Positions 1-7,798 of a stretch of 64,000 bases of DNA are shown here, in pieces (within the stretch, counting starts at the first letter, position 1; the number at the start of each line of letters is the position of its first letter). The stretch covers positions 62,001 through 126,000 of the forward strand of contig NZ_JACSPY010000008.1 in the NCBI RefSeq assembly GCF_014836885.1, in the 5' to 3' direction. The notes beneath the pieces were generated by a model. That model was not told the DNA's origin, did not search any database, and saw nothing but the letters and a program-made list of their open reading frames with translations. The position numbers and the translations under genes were made by a program. This DNA comes from Brevibacterium gallinarum (GTDB lineage: Bacteria > Actinomycetota > Actinomycetes > Actinomycetales > Brevibacteriaceae).

Positions 1-1104
1 AAGCTGGCGGAGAGGACGCTTGCCAGTGCGCTGGCAGAGCTGCCGGGCAGCCTCTCGACTGCCGAGATGTTCACATATCCGGATCCGCTGGGCGCACCGC
101 GCCATCGCCACGCGATCGCCGCCTGGCTGCGAGCACAGGGAGTGAATGCGTCCCCTGACCATGTGCTCATCACCCATGGCGCTCAGCACGCGCTGACGGT
201 GGCCTTCGCCGCAACCTCGGAAAGCGGTGGGACGGTCCTCGCCGACCCGCACACCTACCCGGGAGCGCTCATCGCAGCGCAGCACGCGGGCCTCCGGGTT
301 CTGCCGGTTGACAACGACGGCGCCGGGATGGATCCGCGCGCCCTGGATGCGGCGCTGCGGCAGACCGCCAGCGCACCGGCGAGGATCGTCTACCTCATGC
401 CCACACTGCACAACCCCTACGGCACCACGCTGAGTCAGCGTCGCCGGCGTGACATCGCCGCCGTCTGCCGCCGGCGCGGCGCCGTCATCGTCGAAGACGA
501 CGTCTATTCGGTGTTTCGATCCGCGAGAACCACCCCGCTGGCAGCGCTCGTGCCCGAGCGCACCTGGTACGTCAACGGATTCTCGAAGAGCCTGAGCCCA
601 GGGCTGCGCGTCGGAGCCCTCGTCGCGCCCGGTCAGAACCGAGCGCAGGCGCAGGCAGTCCTGCAGGCGACCACGCTGGCGGTCAGCCCGCTGATGGCGC
701 AGCTCGTCTCTCAGTGGATCCTCGATGGGACAGCTGCCGGAGTCGCGGCAGCGCTGCGGGCAGAGTCGGAGGAGCGCCTGCGCATCGCCGCAGCCGCACT
801 CTCCTCGCACATGGACGCGGTTCCTGCGGCCGGGTTCCATTTCTGGCTGCCGATGCCCCGGGCACAAGCAGAGCAGACCTTCCAGCTGGCTGCCGGGCAG
901 GGACTGCTCCTCACGCCCCCTGCCGCCACGCTCGCAGACCCCGACTCCGATCGTGCCGGACTGCGCGTCTGCATCGGCCGCCCGCCGCTCCGCCAGCTCG
1001 AACGGGCACTGCACCGCCTGCGCGCAGTGCTCCGCAGAGTCTCACCGACCGGACCTGACGCCGCGATCCCCTCAAGCCGGTCCCCTCAAGCTCGGACCAG
1101 GTGA
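1..1104 (+). CDS. PLP-dependent aminotransferase domain, 5'-truncated (MocR/GntR-type regulator or class I aminotransferase)
   Basis: The reading frame is open from base 1, so the gene begins upstream of the window; the ATG at 67 is internal. The visible part is a fold-type I PLP domain. It shows YPDPLGAPRHR near the start, a TLHNPYGTT segment carrying the conserved Asn-Pro, VEDDVY with the Asp that contacts the PLP ring nitrogen, and NGFSKSLSPGLRVG with the Schiff-base lysine. This spacing is typical of the C-terminal half of MocR-type regulators (GntR helix-turn-helix plus aminotransferase domain), where the domain senses a PLP-linked ligand. A free class I/II aminotransferase cannot be excluded because the N-terminus is missing. 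The tail after about residue 330 is low-complexity. Confidence 0.8.
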   Translation, partial: KLAERTLASALAELPGSLSTAEMFTYPDPLGAPRHRHAIAAWLRAQGVNASPDHVLITHGAQHALTVAFAATSESGGTVLADPHTYPGALIAAQHAGLRVLPVDNDGAGMDPRALDAALRQTASAPARIVYLMPTLHNPYGTTLSQRRRRDIAAVCRRRGAVIVEDDVYSVFRSARTTPLAALVPERTWYVNGFSKSLSPGLRVGALVAPGQNRAQAQAVLQATTLAVSPLMAQLVSQWILDGTAAGVAAALRAESEERLRIAAAALSSHMDAVPAAGFHFWLPMPRAQAEQTFQLAAGQGLLLTPPAATLADPDSDRAGLRVCIGRPPLRQLERALHRLRAVLRRVSPTGPDAAIPSSRSPQARTR

Positions 1105-1122
1105 TGGGCGGCCGCTGAGCGC

Positions 1123-1145
1123 GCACCCGGCGGGCCCGCCGGTGC
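1123..1145. terminator. GC-rich hairpin after the aminotransferase gene
   Basis: CCGGCGGG at 1127 pairs perfectly with CCCGCCGG ending at 1142, and the stem continues to 1123/1145 past one bulged C. It lies 19 bases after the stop codon. There is no T-run, so termination activity is only inferred. Confidence 0.35.
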
Positions 1146-1312
1146 ACAGGACCGCAGCCCTCATCACCGCCTGCCGACCCTGGCCAGGACACTCAGTCCG
1201 TGCTCCCGGCCCTGCCCACCCGAGTAGACTCAAGAAGTGCAGCCAGGTGACTGACGCTGGTCAGCCGGCTGATGAGCGCATTCCGCAGTGTCGAAAGGCA
1301 GGAGGAGAGCTG

Positions 1313-2464
1313 ATGCAGCAGCAGTCGTGGGCCCGCCCGTCCGACTGGCCCCGCCACCTCGGCAGCGTCGCCGAGAACCGCTCGCGCATCGGCGCTCGCC
1401 GGATCCGCACGAACATCTCCCAGCTGCTGCAGGTCACCGTCGGTGCCACAGCCGCCTACGCGTTCTGCTACTTCGTCCTCGGCCACGAATACCCCTTCCT
1501 CGCCGCCGTCGCCGCAGCCGTCGGCACCGGTGTGATGGTCGATCGCCGACTGCGCCGGGCGATGGAGATCGGCTTCGGGGCCACCCTCGGCGTGCTGGCC
1601 GGCGAGGTGATGGTCCACCTGTTCGGCCAGGGGATCATCCAGCTCATGATCGTGCTGTTCATCGGCCTGCTCATCGGCACGATGATCAACTCCGGGGGCA
1701 TCTTCATCACCCAGATCGGGGTGCAGTCCGTCTACGTCGTCACCGTGCCCCCGGCAGTGGCCGCCCAGCCCTTCGACCGCACCATCGACGCCCTCGTCGG
1801 GGCGACCGTGGCGATCATCATGGCCCTCATCGTCCCGCATGATGCGCGCAAGGCCCCGCGCGACCGCGCCTCGGCGCTGCTGCAGGAGATCTCCGAACTC
1901 CTCATCGAAGCCGCCGATGCGCTCAAGCGCGCCGACGCCCACGCTGCGGAGCGGACCCTCTCACGGGCCCGTGACACCCAGGCGATGATCGACTCCTGGC
2001 GCTCCTCGCTGCGGATCTCGCAGGAAGCCGCTCGCATCAACGCCCGCTCCCGCCGCTACGCCGCCGAGGTCACCCGCCTGGCGAAGGCCTGCGAGTACGC
2101 AGACCGGGCGATGCGGCTGGTGCGCGTCATCGCCCGCCGCATCCTCGCGGTGTCGAAACTCGGCCAGCCGCACCCGGAGATGGCCGCGATCGTCGCCGAC
2201 CTCGGCGAGGGTGCGAACCGGCTGCGGGTCGCGCTGCGCCGCGGCACCTCCCGGATCCCGGCCGAGGAGTACCTGTCCCAGGCGGCCAGCAGGCTCGACC
2301 CCAAGGGCGAGGCCGTGCGCGACTCCCAGGACGAAACACTCGTGCTGCTGCTGCGCCCGCTGGCCACCGACCTGCTGCAGGCCGCGGGCATGACCGACGG
2401 GCACGCCCGCGAGCAGCTGCCGACCCTGGAGGGCGACAGCTCGGAGGGCCCGCCGGTCGAGTGA
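1313..2464 (+). CDS. FUSC/aromatic acid exporter family membrane protein
   Basis: A 383-residue protein. The ATG at 1313 is chosen over upstream in-frame starts because a strong ribosome site (AGGAGGAGAGC) sits just before it; translation upstream is low-complexity and overlaps the previous gene. The N-terminal half has about five hydrophobic segments (residues ~35-185), including FLAAVAAAVGTGVMVDRRLRRA, the pattern of FUSC/ArAE-type exporters. The C-terminal half is a long helical cytoplasmic region rich in Arg, Ala and Leu. Family members are thought to export aromatic acids or similar compounds; the substrate here cannot be read from sequence. A TAGACT at 1225-1230 could be the -10 box of a promoter with an 80-base leader. 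Confidence 0.75.
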   Translation: MQQQSWARPSDWPRHLGSVAENRSRIGARRIRTNISQLLQVTVGATAAYAFCYFVLGHEYPFLAAVAAAVGTGVMVDRRLRRAMEIGFGATLGVLAGEVMVHLFGQGIIQLMIVLFIGLLIGTMINSGGIFITQIGVQSVYVVTVPPAVAAQPFDRTIDALVGATVAIIMALIVPHDARKAPRDRASALLQEISELLIEAADALKRADAHAAERTLSRARDTQAMIDSWRSSLRISQEAARINARSRRYAAEVTRLAKACEYADRAMRLVRVIARRILAVSKLGQPHPEMAAIVADLGEGANRLRVALRRGTSRIPAEEYLSQAASRLDPKGEAVRDSQDETLVLLLRPLATDLLQAAGMTDGHAREQLPTLEGDSSEGPPVE

Positions 2465-2551
2465 CCCGCACCCGAGGCGGTGGTCACCGGTGCCGTGTGC
2501 GCACCCCGGTCTGCTGCACACCCGGGCCTGCTGCTCAGCCGGGCCTGCGGC

Positions 2552-3103
2552 TCAGCCGGTCTGCACAGCGAAGACGGCCAGCGTGCCGGGTTCGAGGGCC
2601 TCGAAGCTGTGGGCGGCATCGCCGGGATAGCGCAGGTAGTCACCGGCTGCCAGTTCGATCGTCGCCTCCGCCACCGTCGCCCGGGCTGATCCCGAGCCGA
2701 TGATGACGTGTTCGACGGTGCCGGCCTCATGCGGTTCGGAGTGCTTGATGGAACCCGGCTCTGCGGTGATGAGGTAGAGGTCGCGGCGGGCATGCGGCGG
2801 GCACGAACTCAGAAGCATCGCGGCATAGTCCGCCGAACCTGAGGCCAGCTGCGGCAGCTCCCCAAACCGGATGACCGACACCTCGGGAGCGGGAGGATCG
2901 AGCAGCTGGGCCAGCGGCACCTGGTAGGCCGTTGCCAGGGCCCACATCGTCTCGATGCTCGGGTTGCCGACGCCGGCCTCGAGTCCGGACAGCGTGGACT
3001 TCGACACCGCCGCGCGCTTGGCCGCCTCCGACAGGCTCAGGCCAAGACGCGTGCGCTCACGGCGCAGGGCGGCAGCGATCTGGGGCAGCGGAGATGACGT
3101 CAT
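2552..3103 (-). CDS. XRE-family regulator with C-terminal cupin domain
   Basis: A 183-residue protein from the ATG at 3103; the longer in-frame extension upstream would run into the promoter and has no family resemblance. Residues ~5-60 are a helix-turn-helix of the XRE/Cro type (LGLSLSEAAKRAAVSKSTLSGLEAG). Residues ~105-180 are a small cupin beta-barrel (HEAGTVEHVIIGSG, AGDYLRYPGDAAHSFEAL), which in this family binds a small effector. It is divergent from azlC-azlD with 49 bases between the starts, and an inverted repeat lies between them. It is therefore very likely the local repressor of the AzlCD exporter and of itself; this is inferred from arrangement. Confidence 0.85.
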   Translation of the reverse strand: MTSSPLPQIAAALRRERTRLGLSLSEAAKRAAVSKSTLSGLEAGVGNPSIETMWALATAYQVPLAQLLDPPAPEVSVIRFGELPQLASGSADYAAMLLSSCPPHARRDLYLITAEPGSIKHSEPHEAGTVEHVIIGSGSARATVAEATIELAAGDYLRYPGDAAHSFEALEPGTLAVFAVQTG

Positions 3104-3125
3104 GCGGCCAGTGTAATGGACGCAT

Positions 3126-3141
3126 GTTCGGTTTGACGAAC
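3126..3141. promoter_or_regulatory. Candidate operator between XRE-cupin gene and azlC
   Basis: GTTCG (3126-3130) and CGAAC (3137-3141) form a perfect inverted repeat with a 6-base spacer (GTTTGA), in the 49-base gap between two divergent starts. The position suits binding by the neighbouring XRE-cupin regulator. Confidence 0.5.
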
Positions 3142-3152
3142 GCTGTGGGCTC

Positions 3153-3866
3153 GTGCACCATGTGCTCATGGTCCCGTCTCCCGCCAGCAGCGCACTGCCC
3201 GCCAGCGCCTACCGCACCATCGCGGTCATCACCCTGACGATCTTCGCCGTCGCGGTCTCCTACGGCGCGATCTCGGGAGCTGCCGGCTTCCCGGTCTGGC
3301 AGACCCTCATGCTCGCCGTCTTCGCCCTCGGCGGGGCGGCCGAACTCACCTTCGTCGGCGTCATCGCCGCCGGCGGCGCACCCGTGCTCGCTGTGCTCGC
3401 CGGTCTGCTCGTCAACACCCGCAACCTGCCCTTCGGCCTCACCGTCGGTGCCTGGATCCCGCAGGATGCCCGCTCACTCTTCGCCGCCCACCTCGTCAAC
3501 GACGAAACCGTCGCCTTCTCCCGCGCCCAGCCCACCGAACGCACCCGCTGGCACGGCTTCCTCATCATGGGTGTGGCGATCCTCATCTGCTGGCCGGCCG
3601 GCGCGGCCACCGGCCAGCTGCTCGGCCGCATCGTCGATGCCGACGCCCTCGGCGTCGACGCCGCCTTCCCCGTCATCCTGCTGGCCCTCATCACCTCCGA
3701 CCTCAAACACCGCATCACCGGCCCGGCCGCCCTGCTCGGCATGGCCATCGCCTTCGCGCTCACCCCGCTGCTGCCGCTGGGCCTCGGCCCGGTCTCCGGG
3801 CTGATCGCCCTTCTGCCGTTCGGCATCTGGGTTGCACTCCGCTCCCGAGGCGGTGGTCGCCGGTGA
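3153..3866 (+). CDS. azlC: AzlC family branched-chain amino acid exporter, large subunit
   Basis: A 237-residue membrane protein with about six hydrophobic segments. The N-terminal pattern (ISGAAGFPVWQTLMLAVFALGGAAELTFVGVIAAGG, then LVNTRNLPFG) is typical of AzlC/YgaZ, the large subunit of a two-component exporter of branched-chain and other amino acids. The start is either GTG 3153 or ATG 3168; neither has a clear ribosome site. The stop overlaps the GTG start of azlD by four bases, so the two are translationally coupled. Its last codons lie in a copy of the dispersed GCCTCGGGAGCGGA repeat (3838-3851, opposite strand), which gives an Arg/Gly-rich tail. Confidence 0.88.
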   Translation: MHHVLMVPSPASSALPASAYRTIAVITLTIFAVAVSYGAISGAAGFPVWQTLMLAVFALGGAAELTFVGVIAAGGAPVLAVLAGLLVNTRNLPFGLTVGAWIPQDARSLFAAHLVNDETVAFSRAQPTERTRWHGFLIMGVAILICWPAGAATGQLLGRIVDADALGVDAAFPVILLALITSDLKHRITGPAALLGMAIAFALTPLLPLGLGPVSGLIALLPFGIWVALRSRGGGRR

Positions 3867-4207
3867 GCCCGCTCGTCTTCCTCATCAGCCTCGCCGGCTT
3901 AGCCGGCGGCACCTATCTGCTGCGCCTGACCGGTGTGCGCCTGGGCGGTATGACCCGCACCGCCGGGCCCGATGAGACTGCTCCGAGCCCGGCCCGCATC
4001 TGGCTCGACCGGTCTGCCGTCGTGCTCATCGCCGCCGTGGCACTGACGACCGCGGTGTTTGACGGTCAGGAGCTGGCCGATCCGGCTCGGCTCATCGGTG
4101 TGGGCACCGGTGTTGCGGCGCTCATCTGCCGGGTGCCGATGCTCATCGCGGTGATCCTCGCCATGGCTGTGACCGGCGGGCTGCGGGTCTCCGGCTTGCT
4201 AGGCTGA
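3863..4207 (+). CDS. azlD: AzlD family amino acid exporter, small subunit
   Basis: A 114-residue hydrophobic protein starting with GTG inside the azlC stop (GTGA overlap). It has about four membrane segments and the TYLLRLTGVRLGG motif near residue 20 that is typical of AzlD/YgaH. AzlD acts with AzlC in the cytoplasmic membrane to export branched-chain amino acids and possibly methionine; which of these is not visible. The -10 box of the next gene appears to lie in its last codons. Confidence 0.85.
   Translation: MSPLVFLISLAGLAGGTYLLRLTGVRLGGMTRTAGPDETAPSPARIWLDRSAVVLIAAVALTTAVFDGQELADPARLIGVGTGVAALICRVPMLIAVILAMAVTGGLRVSGLLG
4200..4205 (+). promoter_or_regulatory. -10 box, leaderless promoter of DUF2516 gene
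   Basis: TAGGCT ends six bases before the ATG at 4212, which fits transcription starting at the A of the start codon. There is no ribosome site. It overlaps the 3' end of azlD. Confidence 0.45.
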
Positions 4208-4211
4208 GGGC

Positions 4212-4529
4212 ATGCAGGTCCTCGCCAATATCCAGAGCCTTCTCTACCTGGCGATCGTCGTCGTCGCCTTCGTCGTCGAGATCGCCGCATTCCTCGATTC
4301 GCTGCGCTACAAGGACGAGGTCTACCGTGCTGCGGACAAGAAGTCGAAGGTGTTCTGGACGGTGCTGCTCGGCATCGCCGCCGTCGTCGGATTCCTCGCC
4401 CTGCCGCTCGGTGGCGGCATGCGCTTCCCGTTCTTCCTCTCCCTGCTCGGCTTCGTCGCCGCAGCCGTGTACTTCGCGGATGTGCGCAAGGCCCTGCGCT
4501 CGGTCGACCCGCGGTTCCGCAGCCGATGA
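4212..4529 (+). CDS. DUF2516 family small membrane protein
   Basis: A 105-residue protein with about three hydrophobic segments: residues ~5-25 (LLYLAIVVVAFVVEIAAFLDSL), ~45-63 and ~70-90. The spacing of the first segment, a short KKSKVFWTVLLG stretch and the last segment match DUF2516, an actinobacterial family of unknown function. Its ATG probably starts a leaderless transcript. The stop overlaps the ATG of the following alpha/beta hydrolase by four bases (ATGA), so the three genes DUF2516, hydrolase and mshA form an overlapping chain. No biochemical role is assigned. Confidence 0.8.
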   Translation: MQVLANIQSLLYLAIVVVAFVVEIAAFLDSLRYKDEVYRAADKKSKVFWTVLLGIAAVVGFLALPLGGGMRFPFFLSLLGFVAAAVYFADVRKALRSVDPRFRSR

Positions 4530-5359
4530 CCACCACTGCGGGAACACCTGACCGCAACCGTCCCGGCCCCGAGGCCGGTTACGTGTCGACATTCGGCGAC
4601 GGCAGCCCGGTGACCCTGTTCGGTCACGGCTTCTCCGGCGCGATCCGCGATACCCGCCCGTTCGCCACCGGCGTCGAGGGCACGCGTGCGCTCGTCAACC
4701 TCGGCGGCCATGGCGGCCGCCCCTCACCGGGACGCCCGTGGACGTATCAGACGATCGCCGATCAGCTCGCCGACGCACTCGAGCGCACGCAGGCCACCCG
4801 CGCCCTCGGCGTGTCGATGAGCGCCGGCGGTCTTGCCCGCCTCATCACCAGCAGGCACCCGGCAGCCACCGGTCTGGAGAAGGTCGCCTTCGTGCTGCCG
4901 GCCTCCTTCGACGGCTTCCCCGACCACATCGCCGCACGCAACACCGAACACCTGGCGCTCATGCGCGGCCTGCTCAACGCCGGCGACCGGGAGGGCCTGT
5001 ACGACGCGCTGCTGGCCGCAGAACCCGACGACCTCACCGTCCACAGACCCGTGCAGGACTGGGTGCGCCAGAAGGTCGACGCGCTCTTCGACACCGACAT
5101 GTCAGACGGCGTCGGCTTAGCCGGTGAGTTCGCCGTCGATTGCCCAGCAGCTGCCGCTGAGTTCACCGGCGACGTCCTCGTCCTCACCCACGAAGACGAC
5201 CCCGCCCACCCCGTCGAGATGGCCCAGCGGTACGCCGAGGCGTTCCCGGCAGCCGAGCTCATCGTGCTGCCGGCCGGCTCGATCCTGTGGAAGGGCCGCT
5301 CAGAAGTCCGCCGCATCCTCACCGGCTTCTTCAACGACCAGGGCACCTCAGCGGCGTGA
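4526..5359 (+). CDS. Alpha/beta-fold hydrolase
   Basis: A 277-residue soluble protein. An HGFSG oxyanion-hole motif lies near residue 34 and a nucleophile elbow GVSMSAG near residue 95 (Gly-x-Ser-x-x/Gly variant with the catalytic Ser). DVLVLTHEDDPAHPVEMAQ (~220-240) carries the likely catalytic Asp. The C-terminal His expected in the triad is not obvious: the last strand reads LPAGSILWKGRSE, so catalytic competence should be treated with care. It starts in the stop of the DUF2516 gene and ends inside the GTG of mshA. An esterase-like function is inferred from the fold only; the substrate is unknown. Confidence 0.75.
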   Translation: MTTTAGTPDRNRPGPEAGYVSTFGDGSPVTLFGHGFSGAIRDTRPFATGVEGTRALVNLGGHGGRPSPGRPWTYQTIADQLADALERTQATRALGVSMSAGGLARLITSRHPAATGLEKVAFVLPASFDGFPDHIAARNTEHLALMRGLLNAGDREGLYDALLAAEPDDLTVHRPVQDWVRQKVDALFDTDMSDGVGLAGEFAVDCPAAAAEFTGDVLVLTHEDDPAHPVEMAQRYAEAFPAAELIVLPAGSILWKGRSEVRRILTGFFNDQGTSAA

Positions 5360-6594
5360 ACATCGCGCTCATCAGCCTGCATACCGCCCCCGACGCCCAG
5401 CCCGGGCAGGGCGATGCCGGCGGGCTCAATGTCTACGTCCGCGCCACCGCCGCCGAACTGGCCGCCCGCGGCCATCAGGTCGAGATCATCACCGCCGACC
5501 CCGCCCGCACATCCGACGCGGCAGCCGGGCACCGGGATCCCGCGCCCGAGGCGCCGGTCACCTGGGCCGCCAGCACCCACCTCGGGCCCGGGGTGCGGAT
5601 CCACCGGCTGCACACTCCCGCCGGGACCAAAGAGGACCTGCTGACCCATCTCGATGCGATCGCTGCGGCGATGGCCGGGCTGCCGGAGCTGGCTGACTGC
5701 CAGCTCCTCTGGGCGCACTACTGGATCTCTGCAGCCGCGGTGCTGCGGATGCGCGAGACTCACCGCGCGGCCGCGACGTTGGCCGTGTCCTTCCACACGA
5801 TCGGCGCGGTCAAGGACCGCGACACCGGCAGCCAGCGCGAACCGGCCGACCGGCTGGCAGTCGAGCCGCGCATCGCGGCTGCTGCCGACCTCGTCATCGC
5901 CAACACCCCAGCCGAACGCGGCGACATCATCGACCTGCTCGGTGCCCCACCGGCACGCGTCATCACAGCCGTGCCCGGCATCGACCACACCGTCTACACA
6001 CCCGGCGACCGGCACGCCGCCCGCTACCGCCTCGGGCTCGGGGCGGAACCCGTGCTGCTGGCCGTCGGGCGGATGCAGCACATCAAGGGCACCGATGTGG
6101 CGATCGCTGCGATGCAGCAGCTGCGCGATCAGCTGCCGGAGGCGCGGCTGTACATGCTCGGGGCCGCCAGCGGCACCGATGCCCAGACAGCCGGGGCGAT
6201 GGCCGAGGCTGCTGCAGCCGAACCGGCGATCACCGTGCTGCCCCCGGAACCGGCCGAACGACTGGCCGACTGGTACCGGGCCGCCGACGCGGTGCTCGTG
6301 CCCAGCCGCAGCGAATCCTTCGGCTTCGCCGCCGCCGAGGCCGCCGCCTGCGGCACGCCGGTCATCGCTGCGGCTGTCGGCGGGCTGTGCCACATCGTCA
6401 CGCACGAGACCGGTGTCCTTCTTCACTCGCATGACCCGCAGATCTGGGCGCAGGCGATCGCCAGGCTGCTCGGCGACGACGCAGCCCGGCAGCAGATGGC
6501 TGCCGCAGCCGCCGGCCGGGCGACCCGGTTCACCTGGGCGCACTGTGTCGACACTGTGCTCGCCGGGCTGTCCGGTGCGGGTGCGACGGCGTAG
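5356..6594 (+). CDS. mshA: D-inositol 3-phosphate glycosyltransferase (mycothiol synthesis)
   Basis: A 412-residue GT-B, GT4-family glycosyltransferase. MshA transfers GlcNAc from UDP-GlcNAc to inositol 3-phosphate, the first step of mycothiol synthesis. The GTG at 5356, inside the preceding stop (GTGA), is chosen because the protein then begins with the expected first strand (NIALISLHTAP) and the GGLNVYVRATAAEL loop. The C-terminal half has VLLAVGRMQHIKGTD and the E-x7-E motif in SRSESFGFAAAEAAACGTPVIAA, which binds the nucleotide sugar. Synteny mshA-ybjN-gpm-senX3-regX3 matches other actinobacteria and supports the call over a generic GT4 enzyme. mscR at 22.6-23.7 kb uses the product. Confidence 0.88.
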   Translation: MNIALISLHTAPDAQPGQGDAGGLNVYVRATAAELAARGHQVEIITADPARTSDAAAGHRDPAPEAPVTWAASTHLGPGVRIHRLHTPAGTKEDLLTHLDAIAAAMAGLPELADCQLLWAHYWISAAAVLRMRETHRAAATLAVSFHTIGAVKDRDTGSQREPADRLAVEPRIAAAADLVIANTPAERGDIIDLLGAPPARVITAVPGIDHTVYTPGDRHAARYRLGLGAEPVLLAVGRMQHIKGTDVAIAAMQQLRDQLPEARLYMLGAASGTDAQTAGAMAEAAAAEPAITVLPPEPAERLADWYRAADAVLVPSRSESFGFAAAEAAACGTPVIAAAVGGLCHIVTHETGVLLHSHDPQIWAQAIARLLGDDAARQQMAAAAAGRATRFTWAHCVDTVLAGLSGAGATA

Positions 6595-6636
6595 GCTGAG
6601 ACCAGCAGTGTCGACCGTTTGAGGCAGGAGCTTGAG

Positions 6637-7155
6637 ATGCGCACGACCGATCCGCTTGCCGCCGCTGACCGGCTGGTGACCTGGGCTGAGGAATCCGGGC
6701 TAGAAGTCGACCGGCTCGCCGACACCCACGCGGTCGTCAGCCTGCCGGGGGAGAAGAAGCTCAAGACGACCGTGTCGGTCAAGTGCAGCCCGCGCAGCAT
6801 CGACCTGCAGGCCTTCGTCATCCGGCATGCCGATGAGAACCACGGCGAGTTCCACGCCTGGCTGCTGCACAAGAACTCCCGGCTCAAGGGCCTGGCGTTC
6901 GCCACCGACAAGCTCGGCGACGTCTACCTCAACGCCTCGGTCCCGCCGCGCGCCTGGGACGACGACCTCATCGACGAGATCCTCGGCAAGATCCTCTCAG
7001 CCGCCGACGAGAGCTTCAACGAACTGCTCATCATCGGGTTCCTCACCTCGATGAAGAAGGAATGGGCGTGGCGGGTCAGCCGCGGGGAATCGACCCGCAA
7101 CCTCGCCGCCTTCGAGCACCTGCTGGCCGAGGACAACGAATACCTCACGGTGTGA
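6637..7155 (+). CDS. YbjN domain-containing protein
   Basis: A 172-residue soluble protein with a YbjN-type domain over most of its length (TVSVKCSPRSIDLQAFVIRHADENHGEFHAWLLHKNSRLKGLAFATDKLGDVYLNASV). These domains resemble type III secretion chaperone or sensory folds, with no known enzymatic role. The ATG at 6637 is chosen because AGGAG at 6626-6630 lies six bases upstream; a TTG at 6619 is also in frame. It follows mshA by about 40 bases, as in other actinobacteria. Function is unknown; it is the left edge of the block interrupted by the toxin-antitoxin pair. Confidence 0.85.
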   Translation: MRTTDPLAAADRLVTWAEESGLEVDRLADTHAVVSLPGEKKLKTTVSVKCSPRSIDLQAFVIRHADENHGEFHAWLLHKNSRLKGLAFATDKLGDVYLNASVPPRAWDDDLIDEILGKILSAADESFNELLIIGFLTSMKKEWAWRVSRGESTRNLAAFEHLLAEDNEYLTV

Positions 7156-7220
7156 GAGCCTGGGGCGGCCTTGGGAGGGGGCAGACCGGGTCGATGTGGC
7201 ACGACGAGGAACCCCAATCT

Positions 7221-7271
7221 GGTTGACATGGTTGACGGTGCTTATACTATAATTGGTTGACACGGTTGACG
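7221..7271 (+). promoter_or_regulatory. Promoter and repeated operator of the toxin-antitoxin operon
   Basis: Four GGTTGAC half-sites occur as two pairs, at 7221 and 7230, then 7255 and 7264; each pair is spaced 9 bases and the pairs are 34 bases apart. They flank AT-rich -10 candidates TATACT (7243-7248) and TATAAT (7248-7253); TTGACA at 7223 could be the -35. The layout suits autorepression by the antitoxin. A strong ribosome site GGGGAGG (7273-7279) follows. Confidence 0.65.
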
Positions 7272-7284
7272 TGGGGAGGTTGCG

Positions 7285-7794
7285 ATGAGCTCGTCGACTG
7301 CAGAAGAGAAGCGCGAAGCAATTGTGGATGGTCTGAGGAGCCGTCTGCAGCAGATGCCTGATGAGCGGTTCGATGATGTCTCCGATCCGCGGGCTGTCGG
7401 TGAGAATATGGCAGTTTTCGTTCCTGAATCGCCAGGGGCGTTCAGCAAGATCATCGGTCCGGTGTATTCCACCCGCGCCCTGACATCGCTGTGGCGTGTG
7501 TCGAGAGAGGCTGTGAGCAAAAGGGCAAGAAACGGCGACCTGCTCGTGCTGAAGGTCGAGGGAGAGAATCTGTTCCCGGTCTTCCAGTTCGACGGTGCTG
7601 AGGTGCGCCAGGACGTCATGGCGGTAGTGAAGGCCTTCGGGGAGCATGTCGATCCATTCACTATCGCGCAGTGGCTCAACACGCGTCAGGTTTCTGATGG
7701 AGCTCGGCGTACTCCGATCGAAATGCTGGACTCTGGTGCGTTCAATGAGGTGGTCAGCGCGGCACGCGTCGCTTCCGCACGGTGGGCGGCCTGA
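7285..7794 (+). CDS. Antitoxin, Xre/MbcA/ParS toxin-binding type
   Basis: A 169-residue protein preceded by GGGGAGG and the repeated operator. Residues ~60-105 look like a DNA-binding helix-turn-helix (YSTRALTSLWRVSREAVSKRARNG, then FPVFQF). Residues ~110-165 match the ParS/MbcA toxin-binding domain (VDPFTIAQWLNT, TPIEMLDSGAFNEVVSAARVASARW). Such antitoxins bind and neutralise RES toxins and repress their own operon, often together with the toxin. It ends four bases before the RES gene. The pair splits the otherwise conserved ybjN-gpm neighbourhood, and its codon use is less GC-biased than that of its neighbours, which suggests acquisition. Confidence 0.82.
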   Translation: MSSSTAEEKREAIVDGLRSRLQQMPDERFDDVSDPRAVGENMAVFVPESPGAFSKIIGPVYSTRALTSLWRVSREAVSKRARNGDLLVLKVEGENLFPVFQFDGAEVRQDVMAVVKAFGEHVDPFTIAQWLNTRQVSDGARRTPIEMLDSGAFNEVVSAARVASARWAA

Positions 7795-7798
7795 GGCC

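Noticed and set aside
725-1312. N-terminal extension of the FUSC-family gene
   Set aside because: The extension overlaps the aminotransferase gene and is low-complexity; a strong ribosome site marks ATG 1313.
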